From contig WOUQ01000022.1 of assembly GCA_009772925.1 (NCBI GenBank), positions 1-34,904 of the forward strand: DNA of 34,904 bases. Direction: 5' to 3'. Positions 15,106 to 23,119 of the stretch are shown piece after piece. The DNA is from a bacterium. Lineage in GTDB: Bacteria; Pseudomonadota; Gammaproteobacteria; Burkholderiales; Thiobacillaceae. The first letter of the stretch is position 1. The number at the start of each line of letters is the position of its first letter. A program made the position numbers and the translations under genes. The notes under the pieces are model-generated. The model ran no database searches. It was not told the origin of the DNA and worked only from the letters and a program-made list of their open reading frames with translations.

Positions 15106-15708
15106 TCATTGCAAAGTGGTTTCGATATCGACGTAAACCATGCCCTTGGGTTCGCTGACGATCTTCGCCAGATAGCGCTGTTTACCCTTGACCCAGGCAT
15201 GGGTCTCGGCTTCGGGCGTGGCGGATTGCAGTTCCTGAGTGTAGCCCAGCGCGGCAAAGCCCTGGTCGTAATGGGCAAGCACCGCCGCGTAATCCGCCCG
15301 GCCCTCGTAGTGCACGCTGACCTGCCTGCCCTCGCGATGCCAGAACGTGCGGACGAGGCCCGGATAACGCGCCACGGGCGCGAAGTCGGTGCCGGAAACA
15401 TCGCGCTGGGGTCTATCCTCGGGCTTGAGGATGGGCACGTATTCGGCCACTTTCTCCCGCGCCCCCGGTATCACCTGTTCTACCTGCCGCTCCACCGTGG
15501 CCAGGGCGTCGCGCGCGGCCTCGGGGGCCGCCGCGCTCCAGCCTTGCGCCTGGCCGAAGAACCAGCCGATCAGGGCAACGGCGGCCCAGATCAGCAATCC
15601 GAACAGGGTCAGCATTGCTACACCGAGAAGAACCCACGTGCGACGCCGGACCTGAAACACCCTGTTCGCGGCCTGTGCGGCCAGGGCAAAAAAACCGAGC
15701 CTGTTCAT
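15106..15708 (-). CDS. Membrane-anchored protein of unknown function
   Basis: The 200-residue protein has one or two hydrophobic helices near the N-terminus (about residues 28-55, WVLLGVAMLTLFGLLIW) and a soluble remainder (about 60-200) with YPGLVRTFWHREGRQVSVHYEGRADY, presumably periplasmic. GGAAGGA precedes the ATG at 15708, and the start overlaps the stop of an 18-codon frame. It lies between the hibernation factor gene and terC. I do not recognise the family. Confidence 0.65.
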   Translation of the reverse strand: MNRLGFFALAAQAANRVFQVRRRTWVLLGVAMLTLFGLLIWAAVALIGWFFGQAQGWSAAAPEAARDALATVERQVEQVIPGAREKVAEYVPILKPEDRPQRDVSGTDFAPVARYPGLVRTFWHREGRQVSVHYEGRADYAAVLAHYDQGFAALGYTQELQSATPEAETHAWVKGKQRYLAKIVSEPKGMVYVDIETTLQ

Positions 15709-15761
15709 GACATCCTTCCCCGCGGCCGCGCCGCCTTCAATGCGCCCAGTAAGTTGATCAT
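15705..15761 (-). CDS. Possible 18-residue bridging ORF
   Basis: An ATG at 15761 overlaps the hpf stop (ATGA), and its frame, MINLLGALKAARPRGRMS, ends in a TGA that overlaps the next gene's ATG by the same four bases. The end of this frame also contains the GGAAGGA ribosome site of the following gene. It could serve to keep ribosomes moving between the two genes. It may also be chance, because short coupled frames arise easily in GC-rich DNA. Confidence 0.3.
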   Translation of the reverse strand: MINLLGALKAARPRGRMS

Positions 15762-16108
15762 GGCTGCAACGCGTCTTCCGGCGCCGCCGGCATGGCCGGC
15801 GCGAATGCCCGCTGTCGCGCCAGGCGGCGCCCCAGCGTGCGCCCGGCACGTTCGGCGGCGCGGTCGATGGCCACATAGAGGTCGGCCTCCACGTCCTCGC
15901 TCACCACGGCCGGGGCGTGCTTCAGGCGCGCTTCGATCAGGCAACGCTTGTCATCGCCGCCGCGCGGGCCGTTGACGTCGGACAGGCGCACGGTGATGCG
16001 CAGGATGCTGCCGTCGCCATTCGCCAAGGCATAGGCCAGGCGCTTCTCGACATGCGCGCGCAGGCCCGGCGTCAGACTGAAACCTTGGGTGTGGATGGTG
16101 ATCTGCAT
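15758..16108 (-). CDS. Ribosome hibernation factor (HPF/RaiA family)
   Basis: This is a 116-residue member of the HPF/RaiA family, starting MQITIHTQGFSLTPGLRAHV, with VRLSDVNGPRGGDDKRCLIEARL and DLYVAIDRAAERAGRTLGRRL. The family binds the 30S decoding region and stabilises idle ribosomes in stationary phase or stress. The length fits short HPF; there is no long-HPF C-terminal dimerisation domain. AGGAG lies before the ATG at 16108; the longer frame to 16171 has no better start. It leads a possible operon with the membrane-anchored protein and terC. Confidence 0.88.
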   Translation of the reverse strand: MQITIHTQGFSLTPGLRAHVEKRLAYALANGDGSILRITVRLSDVNGPRGGDDKRCLIEARLKHAPAVVSEDVEADLYVAIDRAAERAGRTLGRRLARQRAFAPAMPAAPEDALQP

Positions 16109-16156
16109 GGGTGCTCCTGTTGGGTGGGTGAAGGCGGGCTCAGTATGGACGCCCGC

Positions 16157-16209
16157 TTTAATTCGAGGCAAACAGTTAATTATTTGTGTTTAATTCGAAT
16201 AATTCGAAC
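16157..16209. promoter_or_regulatory. AATTCGA repeats in divergent promoter region
   Basis: Three copies of AATTCGA lie between the divergent hpf and LysR genes: in TTTAATTCGA at 16157-16166, TTTAATTCGA at 16189-16198, and AATTCGA at 16201-16207. The last two also form the palindrome TTCGAA-TAA-TTCGAA. This is the most AT-rich stretch nearby. LysR regulators usually bind such dyads next to their own gene, so a binding site for the NhaR-like protein is inferred. Confidence 0.45.
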
Positions 16210-16225
16210 ATGGAGATGAACCGTC

Positions 16226-17131
16226 ATGCTCAACTTCAAGCACCTGCATTACTTTCTCGCCGTCGCCAAATACGGTGGCGTCAACCGCGCGGCGGAGCGA
16301 CTGCACCTCACGCCGCAGACCCTCTCCGGCCAGCTCAGCCAGTTCGAGCAACGACTGGGAACATCCTTGTTTCACCGCGAAGGGCGTCGCATGGAACTGT
16401 CGGCAACCGGTAAGCTCGCCTTGTCCTATGCCGAGGAGATTTTCCAGGTCGGCGCGGAACTGGAAGCGCTGCTGCGCGGCGGTCCGGAAGAACTCGCCAT
16501 CCCATTCCGGGTCGGCATCGCCGATGTCGTGCCGAAATCCATCGCCCACCAATTGCTTGCGCCCGTACTGAGCCTGGCCGATCCGATCCGCCTGATCTGC
16601 CGCGAGGACCGGCTGGAACGGCTGCTGGCGGATCTCGCCATCCACCGCCTGGACATGGTGCTGGCCGACCGCCCCATGCCGCCGGGCCTGGACGTGAAGG
16701 GCCACAGCCACCTCCTGGGTGAATGCGGCGTGGCCTTCTTCGCCGCGCCCGAGCTCGCCGCGCGCCTGGGGACGGACTTTCCCGCCAGCCTCGACGGCGC
16801 GCCCATGCTGATCCCCGGCGAAGACAGCGCCCTGCGCGCCCCGCTCATGCGCTGGCTGGAGCGTCGTGGATTGCGGCCGCGCGTGGTCGCCGAATTCGAC
16901 GATTCGGCACTGATGAAGTCCTTCGGTCAGTCGGGCGCCGGTGTCTTTTCCGCGCCGGCGGCCATGGCGCTGGAAATCGAAGCGCGCCACGGAGTTGCCC
17001 TGCTGGGGCAGACGGAGGACATGCGCGAACGCTTTTTCGCCATTTCAGCGGAACGGCGCCTGACCCACCCCGCCGTGGTGGCAGTCAGTGAAACCGCGCG
17101 CAGCGGCGTGTTCAGGAAAGCGCGGGAATGA
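16226..17131 (+). CDS. NhaR-like LysR-type regulator
   Basis: The 301-residue LysR-family regulator has a winged helix at about 1-60 (MLNFKHLHYFLAVAKYGGVN, RAAERLHLTPQTLSGQLSQF) followed by the effector-binding region. The LTPQT...GQ recognition helix, the RLGTSLFHREGR wing and the overall length resemble NhaR, the Na+-responsive activator of nhaA, rather than CbbR. The gene is divergent from hpf across 117 bp. No nhaA lies in the window; a nearby YrbG-type antiporter is about 6 kb away. The regulon cannot be assigned. Confidence 0.85.
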   Translation: MLNFKHLHYFLAVAKYGGVNRAAERLHLTPQTLSGQLSQFEQRLGTSLFHREGRRMELSATGKLALSYAEEIFQVGAELEALLRGGPEELAIPFRVGIADVVPKSIAHQLLAPVLSLADPIRLICREDRLERLLADLAIHRLDMVLADRPMPPGLDVKGHSHLLGECGVAFFAAPELAARLGTDFPASLDGAPMLIPGEDSALRAPLMRWLERRGLRPRVVAEFDDSALMKSFGQSGAGVFSAPAAMALEIEARHGVALLGQTEDMRERFFAISAERRLTHPAVVAVSETARSGVFRKARE

Positions 17132-17195
17132 CCGCGCATGGGTTGCGCGCGAACGGCGGCATTCGCCAAACTTGAGCCCGGGGGGCAGCGAGCCG

Positions 17196-17237
17196 ATCCA
17201 ATCTCAGGCGCCTCGCGGGAAAGGGACAGGATTGGAT
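17196..17237. repeat. Inverted repeat between convergent genes
   Basis: ATCCAATC (17196-17203) and GATTGGAT (17230-17237) are perfectly inverted around a 26-base loop. A second pair, GCCTCG and CGAGGC, overlaps it. It sits between the convergent LysR gene and the lipoprotein gene. No T-run follows on either strand, so a standard terminator is not supported. Confidence 0.35.
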
Positions 17238-17245
17238 TCGAGGCA

Positions 17246-17461
17246 TCAATCCTTCTCTTTCGTGCCCTCCTCTTCCTTGCCAGCCTCGTCCTTGCTGCCC
17301 CCACCTTCCAGGCCAAGCGCTTCTTCCGCGGTTTTCTTGGCGCTATCGATCGCCTCCTGAGCGGATTTTTTCGCAAGTTCGCTGGCGTGCTGGGTGGCTT
17401 GTTCGCAACCAGCCAGCGGGAACGCGATGATCAGCGCAGTCAACAACATGGTCTTGTTCAC
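17246..17461 (-). CDS. Small lipoprotein
   Basis: The 71-residue protein starts at a GTG (17461) preceded by GGAG. It has a short signal peptide (NKTMLLTALIIAFPLAG) and a lipobox LAGC at residues 16-19, so it should be lipidated at that cysteine. The mature part is a charged helix with an ASELAKKSAQEAIDSAKKTAEEAL pattern and a Lys/Glu-rich tail. Such small helical lipoproteins are common and mostly uncharacterised. An ATG at 17476 would add five residues but lacks a ribosome site. Confidence 0.7.
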   Translation of the reverse strand: MNKTMLLTALIIAFPLAGCEQATQHASELAKKSAQEAIDSAKKTAEEALGLEGGGSKDEAGKEEEGTKEKD

Positions 17462-17752
17462 GGAATCAATCTCCATAGAGGGAATATAAAAGGGTTCATT
17501 GCCACGACTTCGACGAGACAGACAACGGCTTCGGCTCTGAAGTTCGCGGCATAGACAAGCCGCTGCTGCCGCTGATTCTTGCCCCAAATTCAGGCCACCC
17601 ATTTTTCATAATGAACCCGGCGCTAAAGGAACCCATCAAGGGAAGGCTTGCCAGATGCTGGGTTAGGGGAAACAGCCACAATCTAGGCTGCGGCTCGCGT
17701 CCTCTGCAATCCGCAGACTATCTGGAACTGCATCTTTCGGAGAACACAACCC
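17462..17752. other. Non-coding gap before DUF3616 gene
   Basis: About 290 bp separate the divergent lipoprotein and DUF3616 genes. No convincing gene was found. Frames open on both strands across about 17496-17700 (for example one containing LAPNSGHPFFIMNP on the + strand), but neither has a ribosome site or a recognised motif. The region may hold the two promoters or the decayed end of a gene. A weak GGAG lies 11 bases before the DUF3616 start. Confidence 0.4.
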
Positions 17753-18841
17753 ATGCCCAACACCCGAAGCCCAAACGCCGTTCGTCTGGAGTTCGCTCCC
17801 GGTTCCCTGGTCCAAAACAACTTGTCGGGCGCGGCCTTCACCGGTGACTGGCTCTGGGTGGCAGGTGACGAAGCCTGTGGCGTGGATCGCCTGCGCCGGC
17901 TCGACGTTGTAGGGCGAGAGGCCTTGCGTTTTGGTGACGTGCGCGACTTCCCGCTGGCCGACCTGCTGGACCTGCCCGGCGCAGCCGAGGAAGAGGCTGA
18001 CCTGGAAGGCATGGCGGTGGCCGATGGTTACCTCTGGGTGGTCGGCTCGCATGGCCTCAAGCGCAAGAACGCCAAGCCGGACCGGGACAATGCTTACAAC
18101 GCCAGGCGGCTGGCGAAGGTGGCGCTCGACGGCAACCGTCGCCTGCTGGCCTGTCTGCCGATCGAACCCGACGCCCAGGGCGAGCCCTGTCTGGTGCGCC
18201 AGGCGCAGGACGGCCGGCGGGCCTTGCGGCTGAAGGGCGATGCGCAGGCGAACCTGCTCACTCGCGCGCTCGCCGACGACCCCCACTTCGGGCCCTACAT
18301 GGCAATCCCGGGCAAGGACAACGGCTTCGACATCGAAGGCCTGGCGGTGGATGGACACCGGCTGCTGCTCGGCCTGCGCGGCCCGGTGCTGCGCGGCTGG
18401 TCGGCGCTGCTCGAGATCGCCATCGAGGCGCGCGGGGATCAGCTGCGCCTGGCACCACTGGACGACCGTGGCACGTTGCTGCGCAAGCACTTCCTGCAGC
18501 TTGACGGTCTGGGTGTCCGGGATCTGCACTTTTCCGGCGATGATCTCTACATCCTGGCCGGTCCGACGATGGTGCTCAACGGCGATATCCGTCTCTTCAA
18601 ATGGCCGCTCGCCCGACCCACGATTAGCGCCAACCGTGAACTGGTGCGTTTCGAAACGGCGCTGACCGAGTCGGTTTCGCTGCCGCATGGGCATGGCACC
18701 AACCGCGCCGAGGCGATCTGTGACCTGCCGCCCGCGATTGCCGGTGGCAAGCCACGCTGGCTGGTGCTTTACGACGCGCCGGGCGCGGATCGCCGGGACG
18801 GCGAGCACACAGTCTTTGGCGATCTGCTGCGGCATGACTGA
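17753..18841 (+). CDS. DUF3616-like protein
   Basis: This is a 362-residue protein matching the DUF3616 pattern, with repeated blade-like units: NLSGAAFTGDWLWVAGDE, DLEGMAVADGYLWVVGSHGLKRK, FDIEGLAVDGHRLLLGLRGPVL and GLGVRDLHFSGDDLYILAGP. These suggest a beta-propeller. No signal peptide is seen. It overlaps the downstream lipid kinase by eight bases, so the two are translated together. The enzymatic role of DUF3616 is unknown. Confidence 0.8.
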   Translation: MPNTRSPNAVRLEFAPGSLVQNNLSGAAFTGDWLWVAGDEACGVDRLRRLDVVGREALRFGDVRDFPLADLLDLPGAAEEEADLEGMAVADGYLWVVGSHGLKRKNAKPDRDNAYNARRLAKVALDGNRRLLACLPIEPDAQGEPCLVRQAQDGRRALRLKGDAQANLLTRALADDPHFGPYMAIPGKDNGFDIEGLAVDGHRLLLGLRGPVLRGWSALLEIAIEARGDQLRLAPLDDRGTLLRKHFLQLDGLGVRDLHFSGDDLYILAGPTMVLNGDIRLFKWPLARPTISANRELVRFETALTESVSLPHGHGTNRAEAICDLPPAIAGGKPRWLVLYDAPGADRRDGEHTVFGDLLRHD

Positions 18842-19874
18842 GGGTTTCCAGCCTGTGCCGATAGAAGGCGACAGCGCGCAGCATCCGGCGCGGGCGGCCC
18901 CGCATCTCGATCCCGCGGCAACCTTGCTGTTCGTGATCAACGCCGCTGCCGGGGCCCTCGACGTCGATGCCAAGCGTTCCGTGATCGAGTCTGCGCTCGC
19001 GGCGCATGGGCGAAAGGGCGAACTATTGACTTGCCAGCCTGCTGAATTGCTCGGGGTGGCCACCGAGGCCGCAGCGGCGGCGGTGGCGCGCAGTACAGCG
19101 GTGATCGCCGTTGGCGGCGATGGCAGCCTCAACACGGTGGCCCAAGCCGCGCACGCCGCCGGTTGCATCATGGGCGTCATCCCCTATGGCACCTTCAATT
19201 ACTTTGCCAGAACGCACGGCATCCCCTCCGAGCCGGCCGCTGCGGCGCGCCTGCTGCTGGATGCACGGCCGCTGCCGGTGCAGGTGGGGGCAATCAACGA
19301 CCGGGTTTTCCTGGTCAATGCCAGCCTCGGCGTCTACCCGGAACTGTTGCGGGACCGCGAGGCCTACAAAGCCCGCTTTGGCCGCAGCCGCTGGGTGGCG
19401 TTCGTAGCAGCCTGTGCCACGCTGCTTCGCGCGCAGCGCCGGCTACGCCTGCACATCGAGATGGGTTCCACGGTTCGCGACGTGCAGACCTTGACACTGT
19501 TCGTCGGCAACAACCGGTTGCAGTTGCAACAGTTCGGCGCCGACCCGGAAGACACCATCGCCGGCACACCCGGCGACGGCAGCATGGCCGCGCTGATGTT
19601 GCGGCCCATCGGCACGCTGTCGATGCTCGGGCTGATGCTGCACGGGGCGATGGGCCGGCTGGGGGAAGCCGCCGGCGTGGAAAGCTTCGAGTTCCACCAC
19701 ATGGTGGTGAAACCCACTCTGGCACCCGGACGCAAAAAGGTCGTGGTGGCGTTCGACGGCGAGGTGACGCAGATGCACGCGCCGATCGAGTTTCGTGTGC
19801 TGGATAAGCCCCTGTATCTGCTCCAGGCTACTGGTGCAGCGGCCACGGCAGATGCGCCACAGGCTGTGGCATGA
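18834..19874 (+). CDS. DAGK-catalytic-domain lipid kinase
   Basis: The 346-residue protein has the diacylglycerol kinase catalytic fold. It has the nucleotide-binding motif VIAVGGDGSLNTVAQ near residue 90 and the PYGTFNYFAR loop near 120, a variant of the more usual PLGTxNDFAR. The C-terminal half carries FDGEVTQMHAPIEFRVLDKPL, the family's second domain. It would phosphorylate a lipid such as diacylglycerol or sphingoid-like substrates. It starts within the end of the DUF3616 gene, and its stop overlaps the phosphoesterase start by ATGA, so the three genes form one coupled unit. Confidence 0.85.
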   Translation: MTEGFQPVPIEGDSAQHPARAAPHLDPAATLLFVINAAAGALDVDAKRSVIESALAAHGRKGELLTCQPAELLGVATEAAAAAVARSTAVIAVGGDGSLNTVAQAAHAAGCIMGVIPYGTFNYFARTHGIPSEPAAAARLLLDARPLPVQVGAINDRVFLVNASLGVYPELLRDREAYKARFGRSRWVAFVAACATLLRAQRRLRLHIEMGSTVRDVQTLTLFVGNNRLQLQQFGADPEDTIAGTPGDGSMAALMLRPIGTLSMLGLMLHGAMGRLGEAAGVESFEFHHMVVKPTLAPGRKKVVVAFDGEVTQMHAPIEFRVLDKPLYLLQATGAAATADAPQAVA

Positions 19875-20662
19875 GTGTCCTGCTGCATATCTCCGATACG
19901 CATTTCGGCACCGAACAGCCGCGCGTGGTCGAGGCTCTGGTCGCCCTGGCAGCTCAGCAGCGGCCGGATGTAGTGGTACTGTCGGGTGACATCACGCAGC
20001 GCGCCCGGCCCGCCCAGTTTCGCGCGGCGAAGGCCTTCGTCGACCGACTCGGGGCGCCGGTCCTGGCCGTGCCAGGCAACCACGACATCGCGCTGTTCGA
20101 CCTTTGGGCGCGGCTGACACGCCCCTACGCACGCTACGCCACGGCGTTCGGGGCGGATCTCGAGCCCGTGCACTCGTCGCAGGATCTTCTGGTCATCGGC
20201 GTCAACACCACGCGCGCATGGCGGCACAAGCATGGAGAGGTGTCCACGGTGCAGGTCGATCGCGTGGCCAACCTGCTGACCGCAGCCAGCCCGCAGCAGT
20301 TGCGCGTTGTGGTGGTGCACCAGCCAGCGGCCGTGCCCCGGGCCGAGGACCGCTCCAACCTGCTGCGCGGCCACTCTGCCGCCCTGCGGATCTGGGCGGC
20401 CGCCGGGGCCGATCTCGTCCTGGGCGGGCACATTCATCTGCCTTATACGCTGGCACAGCACGGTTTGGCGCGGCGCCTATGGGTGCTCCAGGCCGGAACC
20501 GCTGTCTCGTCGCGCACCCGCCCTGAAGCCCCCAACTCGGTGAACATCCTGCGCTGGGGCGAGGCGGGGGAAGATTGCCTCATCGAGCAGTGGGACTTTG
20601 CGCGCGACGATCAAGGCTTCGTCCGAGCGCTGGTCACAAGCGTACAGCCGGAGCGCGACTGA
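19871..20662 (+). CDS. Calcineurin-like metallophosphoesterase
   Basis: The 263-residue enzyme carries the metallophosphoesterase ligands in order: HISDTHFG (D9, H11), VVLSGDIT, VPGNHDIA, VVVHQPAA and GGHIHLPY. It should use two divalent metals to cleave a phosphomonoester or phosphodiester. Coupling with the lipid kinase suggests a phospholipid or phosphosugar substrate, but that is inference. No signal peptide, so it is cytoplasmic. Confidence 0.9.
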   Translation: MSVLLHISDTHFGTEQPRVVEALVALAAQQRPDVVVLSGDITQRARPAQFRAAKAFVDRLGAPVLAVPGNHDIALFDLWARLTRPYARYATAFGADLEPVHSSQDLLVIGVNTTRAWRHKHGEVSTVQVDRVANLLTAASPQQLRVVVVHQPAAVPRAEDRSNLLRGHSAALRIWAAAGADLVLGGHIHLPYTLAQHGLARRLWVLQAGTAVSSRTRPEAPNSVNILRWGEAGEDCLIEQWDFARDDQGFVRALVTSVQPERD

Positions 20663-20986
20663 TCACACGGCGGTGCCAGCCACTGGTCGGAACAGCGTGT
20701 GGTCCTGGCAGGACGCGGGCGAGGCTGCGGCATGAGCGGGTGGCGTGAATATCCTCCTCTACACCATCGCATTGCTTGCGCAACCGTTGGCCAAGCGCCT
20801 TGTCCAGTTTCCGCATCTGGGCGCTGATGCTCTGGATCGCCATGTCCAGCCGCTCAACCGCTCGGGCGAAGCCACTTTCCTTGGTAACAACCCGAAAGGA
20901 GTAAAAATGACGAAAGTTGAGCCTGTCGATCTCACATCGTAAAAACAGATGTTTCTGTCATTCTTAACCCGATTCCGGCACACCTT
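20663..20986. other. 324-bp convergent gap with small ORF candidates
   Basis: The gap lies between convergent genes. On the + strand an excellent ribosome site (AAAGGAG, five bases before the ATG at 20907) precedes only an 11-residue frame, MTKVEPVDLTS, ending at 20942. A short stem, ACAGA-TGTT-TCTGT, follows it. On the minus strand a frame from ATG 20843 (MAIQSISAQMRKLDKALG) runs to 20634 and is open further upstream without a clear start. It overlaps the phosphoesterase end. I cannot support a real gene here; a decayed gene or a leader peptide remains possible. Confidence 0.4.
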
Positions 20987-21670
20987 CTATTTACCGTGCA
21001 GGACATCGCCCAGCGTTAGACCGGTCAGGCGCTTGACGCCACCGGCCAGGTAATAGAGCACGGCCAGCATGATCAGCATGGCGGGCACGGCGATCATGGG
21101 GTAGCTCAACAGGGTAAGCCGCCCCAGTTCCTCGTTGAAGGCGGCGGTGCCGGTAGGGCTGGTGACGATCCAGGTGGCGAGCACGTAGTTCATCACCGCC
21201 GAGAAGGCGAAGGAACCGGCCAGCATCCAGGTGGCGGCGCGCAAACGGGCCTCGAACGCGGGCTGGTTGCCGCGCTCGGCGAGGGCCGCGTCGATCCTCG
21301 CGGTGTCCAGCAGCATGGGGGTGTAGAGCAGCACGCGCACCAGCGGGTAGCGGCTGAGCGCCGAGCCGGCGACGATCAGGCCCAGCACGCCGGGAACCGC
21401 CGCTTCCTTCACCGCCAGCCAGCGCGTGTCGAGTTCCAGCAGGCCGATGCCGCCGGTAAGCAGCAGGCTGACCACACCCAGGCCGGCGAACAGGCTGAAC
21501 CTGTGGCTCTTCGCCAGCTCGTGCAACCCCCAGCCGATGGGAAAGGCCAGCGCCACCATCAGCGCGCCCGCCGCGCCCAGGTACTCGGGCTTGGAGAGCT
21601 GCATGAGGATGAGCGAGGGGATGAGCAGGGTAACGGCAATTTCCAGCAAGGGAGAACGCGATTGAGTCAT
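20987..21670 (-). CDS. VC0807-like integral membrane protein
   Basis: The 227-residue protein has about six membrane segments, with LLEIAVTLLIPSLILMQLS, GWGLHELAKSHRF and an LLDTARIDAALAERG cytoplasmic loop followed by LRAATWMLAGSFAFSAVMNYVLA. This arrangement fits the VC0807 family of uncharacterised membrane proteins related in layout to intracellular septation protein A. It is separated by 121 bp from the sua5 gene, so it is probably at the end of, or outside, that operon. Function unknown. Confidence 0.65.
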   Translation of the reverse strand: MTQSRSPLLEIAVTLLIPSLILMQLSKPEYLGAAGALMVALAFPIGWGLHELAKSHRFSLFAGLGVVSLLLTGGIGLLELDTRWLAVKEAAVPGVLGLIVAGSALSRYPLVRVLLYTPMLLDTARIDAALAERGNQPAFEARLRAATWMLAGSFAFSAVMNYVLATWIVTSPTGTAAFNEELGRLTLLSYPMIAVPAMLIMLAVLYYLAGGVKRLTGLTLGDVLHGK

Positions 21671-21791
21671 GGTGGGGCCTTTTATCGAACTCTGGACAGA
21701 GAGACCGCGGTATGCCGCGCAGGTTCTCCGCTATCCGTCGGAGGGTCTTGCGGCGGCTGCGATGGACGGGCGACGCGGACAGGTCAAGGGC

Positions 21792-22802
21792 TCAGCCGGA
21801 CCGGTGGGCCGCCCGCGCCAGGCGATCGCGCACCGCCAGCCAGTCCGGACTTTCCGGCGGCGCTTCGACCAGGATGACGCCGTGGCCGGCATTGTCCAGC
21901 CGACGCAGGGTGGCGTAGAGGACACGGGCGTAGCCGGCGGCATCCGCCGGCATGGGCTCGACATGGGCACTCGGGGGCAGGGCAGCGGCCTCGCCCAGGG
22001 CAAGTACCGTCACCCGCAAGCCACACTGCGCCAGTTCGTCGGCACGCGCTGCCAGCGCCCCGGCGGGCCACACCTCGAGGGGCGTGGCGGGGGCGTAGTG
22101 GCTGGCCAGGGCGCCCGGCACGCGCGGGTTGTCGGCGCCGCCCACGCGATGGGGCAGCATGACCGGCTGTCCCAACTCCGCTTGCAGGCGGGCCGGGGAG
22201 ACGCCGCCGGGGCGCAGCAGCACGGGCGCCTCGCCGAGCAGGCCGACGATGCTGGATTCCACCCCCACCGCGCAGGGCCCGCCGTCCAGGATCAGGTCCA
22301 CCGCTGAGCCCAGTTCGTCGCGCACGTGCGCGGCGGTGGTGGGGGAGACACGGCCGAAGCGGTTGGCGGAGGGGGCCACCAGGGGACCGGCGGCCCGCAG
22401 CAGGGCCAGGGCCACGGGGTGCGAGGGCACGCGCAGGGCGACGCTGTCCTGGCCGCCGGTGATGACGTCCGCCACCTCCGGGCGGCGCGGCAGCACCAGG
22501 GTCAGGGGCCCCGGCCAGAAGGCGCGGGCCAGGCGCCGGGCCACCTCGGGCACGGTCCGCGCCCACTGCTCGAGGTCTTCGGCGGCGGCGAGATGGACGA
22601 TGAGGGGATGGTCGGCGGGCCGGCCCTTGGCGGCGAAGACGCGGGCGACGGCGGCCGGGTCGCGGGCGCTGGCGCCCAGGCCGTACACCGTCTCGGTGGG
22701 AAAGGCGACCAGGCCGCCGGCTGCGAGGAGGGCGGCGGCGCGGGCGATGTTTTGCGGCGTGGCGGCGACCAGGCCGCCGTCGGCCAAAGCGGTGGATGTC
22801 AT
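21792..22802 (-). CDS. Sua5/YrdC-type threonylcarbamoyl-AMP synthase
   Basis: This is a 336-residue Sua5-type enzyme. The N-terminal YrdC/TsaC domain (about 15-205) has GGLVAFPTETVYGLGASA, KGRPADHPLIVH and VAPSANRFGRVSPTTA. A C-terminal Sua5 domain (about 215-335) follows SHYAPATPLEV. It makes threonylcarbamoyl-AMP for the t6A37 tRNA modification. The ATG at 22802 was chosen because upstream codons lie in the gap after sbtB. It follows sbtB by 23 bp, so it may be co-transcribed with the bicarbonate-uptake genes, an unusual partner for a housekeeping gene. Confidence 0.92.
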   Translation of the reverse strand: MTSTALADGGLVAATPQNIARAAALLAAGGLVAFPTETVYGLGASARDPAAVARVFAAKGRPADHPLIVHLAAAEDLEQWARTVPEVARRLARAFWPGPLTLVLPRRPEVADVITGGQDSVALRVPSHPVALALLRAAGPLVAPSANRFGRVSPTTAAHVRDELGSAVDLILDGGPCAVGVESSIVGLLGEAPVLLRPGGVSPARLQAELGQPVMLPHRVGGADNPRVPGALASHYAPATPLEVWPAGALAARADELAQCGLRVTVLALGEAAALPPSAHVEPMPADAAGYARVLYATLRRLDNAGHGVILVEAPPESPDWLAVRDRLARAAHRSG

Positions 22803-22825
22803 GACGGCGGCTGCCCGCCTTCCGC

Positions 22826-23116
22826 TCAGTTCTGCAATTGCACCGGGCAGGTGAACATGAGCAGGCCGTAGTCCTTTTCGTACTGGGCCTGCAGCCGCTC
22901 GACGATGCGGCCGCACAGGTCGGGGTCACCGACGACGTCGATGCGAATGTTGCCGCCGGCGCTCCACTTGCCGGTGCGCAGACCATGGGTGCCGCGCCCG
23001 CGCGCCTCGGTGATGGTGTAGCCCTTGGCCCCCTGGGCCATGATCTCGTCGATGAGCATGTCCTCCAGAACCGCCTCGGACAGGATGGTCAGCAGCAGCA
23101 TGTCTTGCGCGGGCAT
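22826..23116 (-). CDS. sbtB: SbtB-like PII-family protein
   Basis: This is a 96-residue PII-like protein that follows sbtA by 3 bp and has GGAGG before its ATG. The T-loop region (about residues 33-56) reads YTITEARGRGTHGLRTGKW, as in SbtB proteins, and the KDYGLLMFTCPVQ strand is near the end. In cyanobacteria SbtB binds adenyl nucleotides and controls the SbtA bicarbonate transporter. The C-terminal Cys-containing extension (CGPEGC) of many cyanobacterial SbtB proteins is absent; the chain ends PVQLQN. Regulation of SbtA here is inferred from pairing. Confidence 0.88.
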   Translation of the reverse strand: MPAQDMLLLTILSEAVLEDMLIDEIMAQGAKGYTITEARGRGTHGLRTGKWSAGGNIRIDVVGDPDLCGRIVERLQAQYEKDYGLLMFTCPVQLQN

Positions 23117-23119
23117 GGA

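Noticed and set aside
16226-17131. CbbR assignment of the LysR protein
   Set aside because: The N-terminal features and length look closer to NhaR, and it is far from the cbb genes and not divergent from one.
17196-17237. Inverted repeat as an intrinsic terminator
   Set aside because: The loop is 26 bases and no T-run follows on either strand.
17496-17700. Gene in the gap before DUF3616
   Set aside because: Frames are open on both strands, but there is no ribosome site, motif or recognised family.
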